From: Rubrivivax sp.
GTDB taxonomy: Bacteria; Pseudomonadota; Gammaproteobacteria; Burkholderiales; Burkholderiaceae_C
Length of the DNA stretch: 64,000 bases
Direction: 5' to 3'
NCBI GenBank assembly: GCA_016719535.1
Contig: JADJYX010000002.1
Span: 62,001-126,000 of the forward strand
Position numbers and translations under genes: made by a program. Below are positions 46,575 through 57,537 of this stretch, one piece after another. The notes under the pieces were generated by a model, which was not told where the DNA came from, made no database searches, and was given only the letters and a program-made list of their open reading frames with translations. Position 1 is the first letter of the stretch; each line of letters begins with the position of its first letter.

Positions 46575-47407
46575 CAGGCCCCCACCGCCGCGCTCGGGCG
46601 CACGCTGACCTCGCCGCTGGTCACCCGCGCCACGCCGCCGTCATGGCGCAGGCGCAGCGCGCCCTGTGCGTCCACACCCTCGGCCAGGCCTTCCGGCGCA
46701 CCGTCCAGCGTCGTCGTCACGCGACGTCCCTGCAACAGGTCGCGCCGGGCGTAGGCAGCGGCAAAGGGCGACAGGCCCTCGCATTCGAAGCGACGCAGCG
46801 CGTGCACCAGCGGCAACGCCACGCGCTGCAGCAGGCCCGGTGCATCGAGCGCGGGCTCGAGTTCCTGCAGGCAGGCATAGCCACTGCTCAGGTCCGCAGC
46901 AGTAGCCAGCGGCCGCACATTCAGGCCGATGCCGACCACGCAGGCGCGGCCGCCACCGGCGGCGACGGTCTCGACGAGGATGCCGCCCAGCTTGCGCCAG
47001 CGGTCCGCACCGTCGGCGAGCCAGAGGTCATTGGGCCACTTCAGCTGCAGGCGCGGCGCCTTGCCCGCGGCCGCTGGCTCGATGGCATCGGCCAGCGCGA
47101 CACCGATCGCCAGGCTCAACCCCGACCAGTCGGCGGGCGCATAGCGCAGACCGAGCGAGAAGGTCAGCGACGCGCCGGGCGCCGACTGCCAGCTTCGCCC
47201 GCTGCGGCCGCGACCGGCGGTCTGCGCCTCGGCCACCAGCAGCACCGGCGTCGTGGGGTCGGCGCGCAGGCGCTCGATCAACCGCGTATTGGTGGAAGCC
47301 ACGCTGGCCACCGCCTGCACCTGCAGGCCGGGCAGCGCCGGCCGCAGGGCCGCTGCCAGGGCCTCGCAGGGCCAGGCCAGCGCGACGGCGGCGTTGTCCA
47401 CGGTCAC
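46574..47407 (-). CDS. birA: Biotin-[acetyl-CoA carboxylase] ligase
   Basis: A 277-residue biotin protein ligase that attaches biotin to the carboxylase carrier protein. Motifs are STNTRLIERL, AEAQTAGRGRSGRSW (the GRGRxGRxW biotinyl-AMP loop), LKWPNDLW and KLGGILVET. It lacks the N-terminal DNA-binding domain, so it is the enzyme-only (class I) form. It starts at GTG 47407; no better ATG is near. Four bases of gap to the SET gene stop suggest transcription from upstream. Confidence 0.92.
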   Translation of the reverse strand: MTVDNAAVALAWPCEALAAALRPALPGLQVQAVASVASTNTRLIERLRADPTTPVLLVAEAQTAGRGRSGRSWQSAPGASLTFSLGLRYAPADWSGLSLAIGVALADAIEPAAAGKAPRLQLKWPNDLWLADGADRWRKLGGILVETVAAGGGRACVVGIGLNVRPLATAADLSSGYACLQELEPALDAPGLLQRVALPLVHALRRFECEGLSPFAAAYARRDLLQGRRVTTTLDGAPEGLAEGVDAQGALRLRHDGGVARVTSGEVSVRPSAAVGA

Positions 47408-47413
47408 CGCGGG

Positions 47414-47926
47414 TCAGCGCCGCCTGGGTGCCAGCATGGTGCGGCGGCAATGCGGGCTGCCGCAGCGACACGCGTATTCCTTCTTCAGCTTGGGCGTGTA
47501 GCGCTCGTCGATCACCAGGCCGTAGTCGTAGAACAGCTCCTCGCCGGGCTGGATGTCGCGCAGCGCACGGATGAAGACGCGCCCTTGCTCCTCGTCGGCC
47601 TCGCAGTTGGGGTCGCAGGCATGGTTGATCCAGCGCGAGGCATTGCCGCCAAAGCTGGCGTCGATGACGTGGCTGCCATCGTCGAGGCTGAAATAGAAGG
47701 TGTGGTGCGGATCGTCCGGGTCGTGGGGGTGGCGGCGCAGCGCCTCGGGCCAGTCGATGATCTCGCCGGTATATTCGATCAGCGTCTCGCCCGCGGCGAT
47801 GGGCCGCAGGGCATAGACACCCTTGCCGTGCACCCCCGATCGACGCACCTGGAGGCGCCGGCCCCGGCTGGCGGGCGCGGCGGCGGCGCCGGGTTTTCGG
47901 GGGATCGCTTGCGCGGTCTTCTTCAT
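47414..47926 (-). CDS. SET-domain protein (lysine methyltransferase-like)
   Basis: A 170-residue protein with a complete eukaryote-like SET domain: GVHGKGVYALRPIAAGETLIEYTGEII, RWINHACDPNCEA (the NHxCxPN motif), EELFYDYG and a post-SET CRCGSPHCRRTML cysteine cluster. It should transfer a methyl group from S-adenosylmethionine to a protein lysine; bacterial targets are mostly unknown. I chose ATG 47926 (MKKTAQ); ATG 47935 and 47944 are in frame and none has a clear ribosome site. It is divergent from topB. Confidence 0.9.
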   Translation of the reverse strand: MKKTAQAIPRKPGAAAAPASRGRRLQVRRSGVHGKGVYALRPIAAGETLIEYTGEIIDWPEALRRHPHDPDDPHHTFYFSLDDGSHVIDASFGGNASRWINHACDPNCEADEEQGRVFIRALRDIQPGEELFYDYGLVIDERYTPKLKKEYACRCGSPHCRRTMLAPRRR

Positions 47927-48028
47927 TCGGTACATTGAAATCATGGGCGCGCGCGTGTGCATGCGTGCGCGCGAGAGCCTTGCATTGTAGGCACGCCCCC
48001 TCGGGCGGCCCGAGAGCGAAAAGAGACC

Positions 48029-50616
<2,588 letters not shown>

Positions 50617-50620
<4 letters not shown>

Positions 50621-51606
50621 CCGCCGCGGTCTTCCACAAGCTGCTGGCGATCTTCCTGACCGTCTTTCTCGGCTGGGTGGCCGGGCGCGCGCGATGGCTG
50701 GATGCCGGCAACGAGCAGGCCGACCCGGCGCGGCTGCTGGGCAACGCCGCCTTCTACATCTTCGTGCCGGCGCTGCTGTTCCGCACCACGGCGCGGCTGG
50801 ATTTCGCCGCCATGCCCTGGGGCACGGTGGCGGCCTTCTTCGTGCCGCTGGTGGTCTTCATGCTGGGCGTCTACGCCTGGCAGCGCGCCAGCGGCGGCGC
50901 CGACCGACACGGTGCGGCGGCGCCCTCGGTGCGCGCCATCTCGGCCAGCTTCGGCAATTCGGTGCAGGTGGGCATCCCGCTGGCCACGGCGCTGTTCGGC
51001 GAATCGGGGCTGGCCATCCACATCGCGCTCATCAGCCTGCACGCGATCATCCTGCTGAGCGTGCTGACGGCGCTGGTGGAGCTCGACCTCGCGCGCGAAC
51101 GCAGCCGCACCGGGCAGGCGTCGCGGCTGTGGCCGGTGCTGCAGCAGACGCTGCGCAACACCATCGTGCATCCGGTGGTGCTGCCGGTGCTGGCGGGGCT
51201 GCTGTGGAATGCCACCGGAGCGGGCCTGCACCCGGTGCTGGATGAGACGCTGTCGGCGCTGGGCTCGGCGGTGGTGCCGGTGTGCCTGGTGCTGATCGGG
51301 CTGACGCTGGCCTACTACCCGCTGCGGCGCCATCAGCTTCAGGGAGCGGTGGTGATCAGCCTGCTCAAGCTGGTGCTGCTGCCGGCGGTGGTGCTGGCGG
51401 TGGCGCACTGGGGCTTCGGCCTGAGCGGGCTGCCGCTGTCGGTGGTGGTGCTGATGGCGGCGCTGCCGGCGGGCAGCAATACGCTGATCTTCAGCCAGCG
51501 CTACGCCACGCTGGAGGCCGAGGCCACGGCCGCCATCGTCATCAGCACCGTGGCCTTCGTCGCCACGTCGTCGCTGTGGCTGGCGGTGCTGGCCCGCTTC
51601 GGCTGA
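50617..51606 (+). CDS. AEC-family (auxin efflux carrier type) transporter
   Basis: A 329-residue membrane protein with about ten helices, in two halves. GTG 50617 sits in the topB stop (GTGA), showing translational coupling. Motifs include FGNSVQVGIPLATALFGESGL and LMAALPAGSNTLIFSQRYATLEAEATAAI, typical of AEC/PIN-like carriers that move dicarboxylates such as malonate or malate. No signal for the substrate. proA follows 26 bases later. Confidence 0.9.
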
Positions 51607-51632
51607 TGCGGCCGATTTGGGACAATCGCGCG

Positions 51633-52907
51633 ATGAACCCGACCGACCTTCCCGCCTACATGGCCCATGTCGGCGCTGCCGCGCGCGCGGCGTCGACCAT
51701 CATGGCCGCGGCCGCCACCGCCGCCAAGAATGCCGCGCTGCTGGCGCTGGCGCGCCGGCTGCGCGAGGCAGGGGCACCGCTGCAGGCCGCCAATGCGCAG
51801 GACCTGGCGGCTGCCCGCGCCGCCGGCCTGGCCGAGGCCATGGTCGACCGCCTGAAGCTCGGCCCCAAGGTGATCGACACCGTGGCGCAGGGCTGCGAGC
51901 AGATTGCCGCCATGCCCGACCCGGTGGGCGAGATCACCGGCGTCAAGCGCCGGCCGAGCGGCATCAGCGTCGGCCAGATGCGCGTGCCGCTGGGCGTCTT
52001 CGGCATGATCTACGAAAGCCGGCCGAACGTGACCATCGAGGCGGCGTCGCTGGCCATCAAGAGCGGCAACGCCTGCATCCTGCGCGGCGGCTCGGAGGCG
52101 CTGCAGTCCAACCTGGCGCTGATGAGCCTGGTGCAGGCGGCACTGGCCGAAGCCGGCCTGCCGCCCGCTGCGGTGCAACTGATCGAGACCACCGACCGCG
52201 CCGCCGTCGGCCACCTGATCACGATGCCCGAGTCGGTCGACGTCATCATCCCCCGCGGCGGCAAGGGCCTGATCGAGCGCATCAGCCGCGAGGCACGCGT
52301 GCCGGTGATCAAGCACCTGGACGGCAACTGCCATGTTTACGTGGACGAGCAGGTCGATCTGGCGATGGCGGTGGCGGTGACCGACAACGCCAAGACGCAG
52401 AAGGTCAGCCCCTGCAACGCCGCCGAATCGCTGCTGGTGCATGCGGCGCAGGCAGCCGCCTTCCTGCCGGCCATCGGCGACGTCTTCGCCGCCAAGGGGG
52501 TGGAGATGCGCTGCTGCCCACGCGCGGCGGCGCTGCTGGCGCCAAGGCCCAGGGTGGTGCCGGCGACCCCGGCCGACTGGGACACCGAATACCTGGCCCA
52601 GGTCATCAGCATCAAGGTCGTCGACAGCCTGGACGAGGCGATCGCGCACATCAACCGCCACGGATCGCACCACACCGATGCCATCCTGACGACCAACCAC
52701 CCGCATGCGATGCGCTTCCTGCGCGAGGTCGATTCGGCCAGCGTGATGGTCAATGCGAGCACCCGCTTCGCCGACGGCTTCGAATATGGGCTGGGCGCCG
52801 AGATCGGCATCAGCACCGACAAATTCCACGCCCGCGGGCCGGTCGGCCTGGAAGGCCTGACCTCGCTGAAGTGGGTGGTGCTGGGCCAGGGCGAGATGCG
52901 CGCCTGA
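51633..52907 (+). CDS. proA: Gamma-glutamyl phosphate reductase
   Basis: A 424-residue aldehyde-dehydrogenase-fold enzyme that reduces L-glutamyl 5-phosphate to the semialdehyde in proline synthesis. It shows VGQMRVPLGVFGMIYESRPNVTIEAASL, IPRGGKGLIERI, the catalytic Cys in VSPCNAAESLLVH and EYGLGAEIGISTDKFHARGPVGLEGLTS. proB is not in the window. The gene starts at ATG 51633; an in-frame ATG at 51606 would extend it. A LemA-like gene follows after 13 bases. Confidence 0.95.
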   Translation: MNPTDLPAYMAHVGAAARAASTIMAAAATAAKNAALLALARRLREAGAPLQAANAQDLAAARAAGLAEAMVDRLKLGPKVIDTVAQGCEQIAAMPDPVGEITGVKRRPSGISVGQMRVPLGVFGMIYESRPNVTIEAASLAIKSGNACILRGGSEALQSNLALMSLVQAALAEAGLPPAAVQLIETTDRAAVGHLITMPESVDVIIPRGGKGLIERISREARVPVIKHLDGNCHVYVDEQVDLAMAVAVTDNAKTQKVSPCNAAESLLVHAAQAAAFLPAIGDVFAAKGVEMRCCPRAAALLAPRPRVVPATPADWDTEYLAQVISIKVVDSLDEAIAHINRHGSHHTDAILTTNHPHAMRFLREVDSASVMVNASTRFADGFEYGLGAEIGISTDKFHARGPVGLEGLTSLKWVVLGQGEMRA

Positions 52908-52920
52908 GCGCAGGCCGGCC

Positions 52921-53481
52921 ATGCTGCCTTCGATGAGTGCGGGCCAGTGGGTGGCACTGGCGGCGGCTGCCGTGCTGGTGTTCTGGATGGTCGGCGCCTA
53001 CAACCGCCTGGTGGCCATGCGCACCGCCATCGGCGATGCCTTCCGGCTGGTCGACGAACTGGTGCAGCGCCGTGCCGCGGCGGCCATCACGCTGGCGGCG
53101 CGCGCGCAAGACGCGATGGCCAGCGAGCAGGGGGCGCTCGATGCCTGGCTGGCGGCACAGACGGCCTCGCGGCAGGCCGCCGACGCGCTGCGCGTGCGGC
53201 CCGTGGTCGCCACCCTGGCCGCCAGACTGGCCGCCACCGAAGCGCCGCTGGCGGCCACCGGCGCGCGCGTGATGGCGCTGCTGGAACAGCATCCCGCGAT
53301 ACTGGCGGAGCCGACGGCAGCCGCCCACCTGGCCACGCTGCGCGAGACCGAGGCGCGGCTGATCTTCGCGCGGCAGCTCTTCAACGAGGCGGTGCAGACC
53401 TACAACGAGGCGGTCCGGCTGTTTCCGACCCGGCTGCTGGCGCGGCTGTATGGCTTCGGCACCGCCGGCCGCCTGTCGTGA
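52921..53481 (+). CDS. LemA-family-like membrane protein
   Basis: A 186-residue protein with one N-terminal transmembrane helix (WVALAAAAVLVFWMVGAYNRLVAM) and a helical coiled-coil body. LemA marks are AYNRLVAMRTAIGDAFRLVDELVQRR near residues 25-50 and RQLFNEAVQTYNEAVRLFPTRLLARLYGF at the end, which match the family's NxxVxxYNxxxxxFP region. Function in bacteria is unclear. Group II intron sequence begins 10 bases after the stop. Confidence 0.82.
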   Translation: MLPSMSAGQWVALAAAAVLVFWMVGAYNRLVAMRTAIGDAFRLVDELVQRRAAAAITLAARAQDAMASEQGALDAWLAAQTASRQAADALRVRPVVATLAARLAATEAPLAATGARVMALLEQHPAILAEPTAAAHLATLRETEARLIFARQLFNEAVQTYNEAVRLFPTRLLARLYGFGTAGRLS

Positions 53482-53529
53482 CGGGACCACCATCGGCATA
53501 GGGGGCCTCCATCATAGGAGGCGCCCCTG

Positions 53530-53568
53530 CCACACCACCCGGCATGCGGGTCCGCACCGGGCGGTTCG
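53530..53568 (-). ncRNA. Group II intron domain V
   Basis: The 34-40 nt hairpin has the bacterial class C form GAACCGCCCGGTGCGGACC with matching GGTGGTGT on the 3' arm. It is the catalytic core of the ribozyme and appears intact, lying 12 bases after the maturase stop. Confidence 0.75.
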
Positions 53569-53579
53569 AGAGCTTGAGG

Positions 53580-54984
53580 TCATGAGAGTCTGGGTACGCC
53601 CAGCCCGTCGAAGTAGGCGATGGTCAACACGGTCTCGAGCAGGCCGTCACTGTTGCGCCACCAGCGGCGGCTGTTGGCCGCCACCCGCTTTGCAACGGTG
53701 TCCCCTGCTCCGCGCGCCTGGAGTTCCCGGTAGATCGTCGCCGGCCGCTTCCAGTGCCGCAGCTGGATGGCCCTCAGGCGGTGACGCAACCATTCGTCCA
53801 GCTCGCGCCAGACCTTGGGTGTTTGCGCCAGCCCGAAGTACGCCTTCCAGCCCAGCATGTACGGCCGCAGCCGCTGCACCACTTGCTCCATGCTGCGCCC
53901 GCCCGAGCGGCGTGTGAGTTGCCGGATGCGGGCCTTGAAGTTGTCCATGGCCTTGTGCGCCACGGCACATTTGACTTCTCGGCCTTTGGCCACCCACAGC
54001 TCGTAGCCCAGGAACTTGCGCCCGAAGGCGCTGCCCACCGCACTCTTGGCTTCGTTGATCTGAAGCTTCAGCCCGGCGTACAGCTGCCTGAGCAGAGCCA
54101 TCACCCGCTGTCCGGCCTTGATGCTGCCCACGTAGACGTTGCAGTCGTCGGCGTAGCGCGCAAAGCTGTAGCCCCGCGCCTCCAACGCCTTGTCCACTTC
54201 GTCGAGCAACACATTGGCCAGCAGCGGTGACAGCGGCCCGCCTTGCGGCGTGCCCAGGTGGCGCTCGACCACTACCCCGCCATGCATGATCCCGGCGCTC
54301 AGGTACGCACGCACCAGCCGGATCACACCGGCGTCGTCGATGCGCTTGCCAAGCCGGTCGATCAGGATGTCGTGGTTGACCCGGTCGAAGAACTTCGCCA
54401 GGTCCACGTCCACCACCACGCGCTTGCCCGTTTGCACGTACGCCCGGGCGGCCTTGACCGCGTCGTGCGCCCGGCGCCCAGGACGGAACCCGTGGCTGTG
54501 TTCGCTAAAGGTGGGGTCGATCAGGGGTTGCAGCACTTGCAGCAGTGCCTGTTGGATCAGCCGATCCAGCCACCTTGGGGATGCCCAGCTCGCGCTGGCT
54601 CCCGTCCGGTTTGGGGATCATCACCTTTCGCACCGGCTGGGGCCGGTACGTGCCTGTCAGCAGCATCTGGCGAATCTGCGGCCAGTTCGCGCGCAGCCAC
54701 TGGGCCGTCTGCTCGATGTCGAGCCCGTCCACACCCGCCGCACCCTTGTTGGCCTTGACCCGCTTCCACGCCGCCTGCAGGTTCTCTCTCGTCAGCGCCG
54801 CCTCCAGCAGGGTGCCAGCCCCCGCCTTCGGCCTTGCCGACCCTGCGCCCGGGTGCTCATGGGGCGGGCCGCTGGCTTCGTCGCTGGCAAGATCACGCCC
54901 GGCTTCACCGTGCGCTACGCCCGCCCGCCCAGGTCGCCCCGGCATCTGACGCATGGCCTTTGACATCCCCATGTCTTCGGTCAC
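53580..54984 (-). pseudogene. ltrA: Intron-encoded reverse transcriptase/maturase, frameshifted
   Basis: Two overlapping frames make one maturase. The first, 54984 to about 54571, carries the N-terminal RT-0/1 region (LEAALTRENLQAAWKRVKANKGAAGVDG, VMIPKPDGSQRELGIPKV). Near 54570 an extra base in GTGGCTGG shifts the frame; removing it restores VLDRLIQQALLQVLQPLID. The second frame, to 53580, has GFRPGRRAHDAV, GTPQGGPLSPLLANVLLDE, the catalytic FARYADD and the maturase domain X, but no endonuclease domain, as in class C proteins. The ends are otherwise sound, so the frameshift is recent or a sequencing error. Confidence 0.88.
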
Positions 54985-55359
54985 TCACTCTCGTTCGGCC
55001 CTTCGCCCTTTTGGTCCTGCCTCAACGGCCCCCGACTCGGACTACTACGGCCTCTGCTGACTTCTCGCTCCGGCAAACACCGTCGGGCTTTCACCCACGA
55101 GGCGAGATCTCCCCGGGTAAGAACGCACTCCTTCGCTGCACAACCGCCGGATCTACGCCACCTCGCCTTGATCACGAGAGCTTCGCGGTTCATTGCCCGC
55201 TCGCCCTGCTCGACCGCGCCTTCTATCCGGTTCTTGTTCATCGGCTCGCAGCTTCGCTCCACGCTCGGTCACCCTCGTCTGGTTGCGCTTCGCTTCGTTC
55301 GCTGTGATCAACTTACGGCGGGACTTGCACCCGCAAGAGTGCGCCCGTGCCGGGCGCAC

Positions 55360-55387
55360 CAAGACAAAGGGCGCCCGCAGGCGCCCT
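55360..55387 (-). terminator. Rho-independent terminator of the cytochrome c gene, split from downstream DNA by the intron
   Basis: On the minus strand, GGGCGCC-TGCG-GGCGCCC forms a 7-bp stem with a four-base loop, followed by TTTGTCTTG. It lies 22 bases after the cytochrome c stop. The intron begins at the next base. Confidence 0.82.
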
Positions 55388-55409
55388 CGATCTGGCCACA
55401 GCCGGGTGC

Positions 55410-55721
55410 TTATTTGGCGCCGGCGAGGATCCACTTGGCCAGGGTGGCGATGTCGGCATCAGGCACCTGGGCCTGCGCGGGCATCGGCACCGGGCCCCAC
55501 TTGCCGGCGCCACCCTTCTTGATGCTGGCGGCCAGGTTCTTGTCGGCATCCTTCTGGCCGGCATATTTCTTGGCCACTTCCTGGTAGGCCGGGCCGACCA
55601 GCTTCTTGTCGACGGCGTGGCAGGCCGTGCAGCTGTGCTTCTTGGCCAGGTCGAGGTTGGCCAGCGCAGGCGCAGAGGCGGTGGCCAGCATGGCCGACAG
55701 GAACAGGGCTCGACGGATCAT
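55410..55721 (-). CDS. Small class I cytochrome c
   Basis: A 103-residue periplasmic cytochrome of the c551/c552 type. ATG 55721 with AAGGACTT starts a signal peptide (ALFLSAMLATASAPALA-N). The haem motif is CTACH, and the axial Met is in WGPVPMPAQAQVPDADI. It would carry electrons to a terminal oxidase or reductase. No c-type maturation or oxidase gene is adjacent. Confidence 0.93.
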   Translation of the reverse strand: MIRRALFLSAMLATASAPALANLDLAKKHSCTACHAVDKKLVGPAYQEVAKKYAGQKDADKNLAASIKKGGAGKWGPVPMPAQAQVPDADIATLAKWILAGAK

Positions 55722-55934
55722 GGTGGGAAGTCCTTTCAGTCTTGAACGTTGCTCAAAAAAACCGGGCCCGCGGCCACTGCAGCAGCGCCACCGGCCTATT
55801 GTCCAATATTGGCGCCGTCGAAAACTGACGCCGGCCTCGACGCGCTTTGCCGTTGCGCGGGAGCTACAAGCGCCCGCGCCACCCATGCCATCAACGCTCC
55901 GCCGCCGGGGCCGGTTGACCTGTTGCGGCGGTTC
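55722..55934. other. Intergenic region between cytochrome c and the small flagellar-like gene
   Basis: These 213 bases hold the upstream region of the cytochrome gene. A CCAATATTGG palindrome lies at 55803-55812, 80 bases before its start, which could be a regulatory site. It does not match the FNR consensus well. Confidence 0.4.
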
Positions 55935-56180
55935 TCAGGCGAAGGTGTCGATCAGCGTACCCAGCAGGGCGTCGGCCGTCTTCACCGTCTGCAGATTGGC
56001 GGCCAGCTGATGCCGGGCCTCGATCTGCGCCACCCCTTCGGTCGCCAGGTCGGCCGGCCGCATGTCGGCACCGCCGCCGTCAAACGCGAGGTTCCAGCGG
56101 GCGATGCGGCCGGCAGAACGGTCCAGGCTGGCCTGCGCGGCCTGCAGGCCCGAGGCGCCGATCGAGAGCATGCTGTTCAT
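55935..56180 (-). CDS. Miniature flagellar rod/hook-like protein
   Basis: An 81-residue protein that looks like the two ends of a flagellar rod/hook protein joined without a middle. The N-terminus MLSIGASGLQAAQASLDRSAGRIAR matches the FlgB/FlgC/FlgE start (A..GL.A....LD..A.NIAN), and the C-terminus ANLQTVKTADALLGTLIDTFA matches the conserved NLxxVKxxDxxLGxLID end. No flagellar genes are near. It may be a structural cap, an export-related fragment, or an evolved stand-alone gene. ATG 56180 was used; no strong ribosome site was seen. Confidence 0.7.
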   Translation of the reverse strand: MNSMLSIGASGLQAAQASLDRSAGRIARWNLAFDGGGADMRPADLATEGVAQIEARHQLAANLQTVKTADALLGTLIDTFA

Positions 56181-56228
56181 CGTCCCCGCGTCATCGGCCG
56201 CGGCGCAGCGGACTTGAGGACTTCTTGC

Positions 56229-57071
56229 TCAGCTCGCCACCGGCTCCAGCAGCATCAGGCCGGCGGCCGTGTTGCTGATCGGAATGTGGTAGCTGGCGTG
56301 CACTTGCCGCGCCGCCGGCCCGAGTGCGGCGCGTGCCGCCAGCCACATCAACAGTTCCACGCCCTGGGTCCCGGTCTTCTCGACCAGCTGGTGGATGCTG
56401 AACTGCGTCGCCCAGCGCGGGTCGGTGCTCAGGCTCTGCATGAACTGCAGGTCGAAATCCTTGTTGATGAAGCCGGCACGCTCGCCGTCGAGCTGGTGGC
56501 TGAGGCCGCCGGTGCCGACGATGAGCACGCGCGCATCGCCCGGGAAGGCGGCCACCGCGCGGCCGATGGCCTCGCCCAGCCGCCAGCAGCGCGCGGCGCT
56601 GGGCAGCGGAAACTGCACCGTGTTGATGCACACCGGCACCGTCGTCACCGGCCAGTTCTGATCGGGCCACAGCAGCGCCATCGGCAGCGTGAAGGCGTGG
56701 TCGACCAGCATCTCCTGGCAGGTGGTGAGATCGAAGTCCTCGCCCACCAGCGATTCGATCAGGTGCCAGGACAGGTCGAGGTTGCCCTGGAAGGGCGGCA
56801 CCGTCGGGATGCCCCAGCCCTCGTCGGCATGGCGGTATTGCGGCGCGGCGCCGACGGCGAAGGTCGGCATCTTGTCGAGGAAGAAATTGAGCCCGTGGTC
56901 GTTGTAGACCATCACCACCACGTCGGGCCGGGCCTGGGCCAGCCATTCGCGCACGGGCACGAAGCCGTCGAAGAAGGGTTTCCAGTAGGGTTCGTGCTGG
57001 AGCTGGCGCGCGATGGCACCGCCGATGGCCGGCACGTGGCTGGTGGTGATCGCGCCGATGATGCGGGCCAT
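56229..57071 (-). CDS. ligB: Extradiol dioxygenase beta subunit (LigB/PCA 4,5-dioxygenase type)
   Basis: A 280-residue catalytic subunit of the LigB class III extradiol dioxygenases. Iron-ligand and active-site stretches are ITTSHVPAIGGAI near the start (His12), VMVYNDHGLNFF, and GTGGLSHQLDGERAGF late in the protein. With the alpha subunit it should cleave protocatechuate at the 4,5 bond to 4-carboxy-2-hydroxymuconate semialdehyde, though gallate or related catechols are possible. ATG 57071 is 11 bases after the ligA stop. Downstream pathway genes (ligC, ligI, ligJ, ligK) are not in the window. Confidence 0.9.
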   Translation of the reverse strand: MARIIGAITTSHVPAIGGAIARQLQHEPYWKPFFDGFVPVREWLAQARPDVVVMVYNDHGLNFFLDKMPTFAVGAAPQYRHADEGWGIPTVPPFQGNLDLSWHLIESLVGEDFDLTTCQEMLVDHAFTLPMALLWPDQNWPVTTVPVCINTVQFPLPSAARCWRLGEAIGRAVAAFPGDARVLIVGTGGLSHQLDGERAGFINKDFDLQFMQSLSTDPRWATQFSIHQLVEKTGTQGVELLMWLAARAALGPAARQVHASYHIPISNTAAGLMLLEPVAS

Positions 57072-57082
57072 GTCGTGCCCCC

Positions 57083-57430
57083 TCAACCGCGGGCGGCCAC
57101 GAGCCTGGCCTTGAACTGGTCCTTGGTCATGCCGGTCTGCTGCGCGCCGATGTCCTGCATGTCCAGGCCGAAGATGCCGGCAAATTTGGCCAGGTAGTAG
57201 GCATTGCCGCCGGCCGCGATGAGCTGCAGCACGTTGCGCGCGCGGACGGCCTCGCGCTGCTGCGCATTGAGGCCGAATCTGGCGCAGTAGGCGTCCTCGT
57301 CGGCCAGAAAGGCCTGGCGGTTCCCGGCGTGGTTGAACGAGTAGCACATCTTGTTCAGCGCATAGCCCTTGCGGGCCTGCGCGCCGTCGAACAGCGTGGT
57401 GCCCGGGATGGCGGGTTTCGGGGTGGACAT
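57083..57430 (-). CDS. ligA: Extradiol dioxygenase alpha subunit (LigA type)
   Basis: A 115-residue small subunit that forms a cap over the LigB active site. It shows PGTTLFDGAQARKGYALNKMCYSFNHAGNRQAF and GGNAYYLAKFAGIFGLDMQDIGAQQTGM, close to LigA/PmdA of protocatechuate degraders; slightly shorter than the usual 139-150 residues. AGGAGAC precedes ATG 57430. The gene pair is divergent from a LysR gene at 57538. Confidence 0.92.
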   Translation of the reverse strand: MSTPKPAIPGTTLFDGAQARKGYALNKMCYSFNHAGNRQAFLADEDAYCARFGLNAQQREAVRARNVLQLIAAGGNAYYLAKFAGIFGLDMQDIGAQQTGMTKDQFKARLVAARG

Positions 57431-57537
57431 CGCGGGTCTCCTGGATGGATCTGCGCCGACCCGGCGGCAGCCGGACACGTGGCCGCAGTGTCCGGGGGCA
57501 CATGACCTCGATCAACGCGCGGATACTCATGCCTGCC

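Larger units (their letters stand above)
53492..55359 (-). mobile_element. Group II intron, bacterial class C type
   Basis: On the minus strand the element starts with GTGCGCCC at 55359 and ends CCGAT at 53492, 1,868 bases in all, typical of class C introns. A domain V-like GAACCGCCCGGTGCGG...GTGGTGTGG lies at 53530-53568 with a domain VI hairpin after it. The encoded maturase is within domain IV. The 5' border directly follows the U-tract of a Rho-independent terminator, which is the usual class C target. No ends other than the intron consensus were needed; borders are by eye. Confidence 0.85.

Noticed and set aside
53754..54758. Plus-strand frames inside the intron
   Set aside because: They lie opposite the maturase, whose YADD and domain X motifs are clear.
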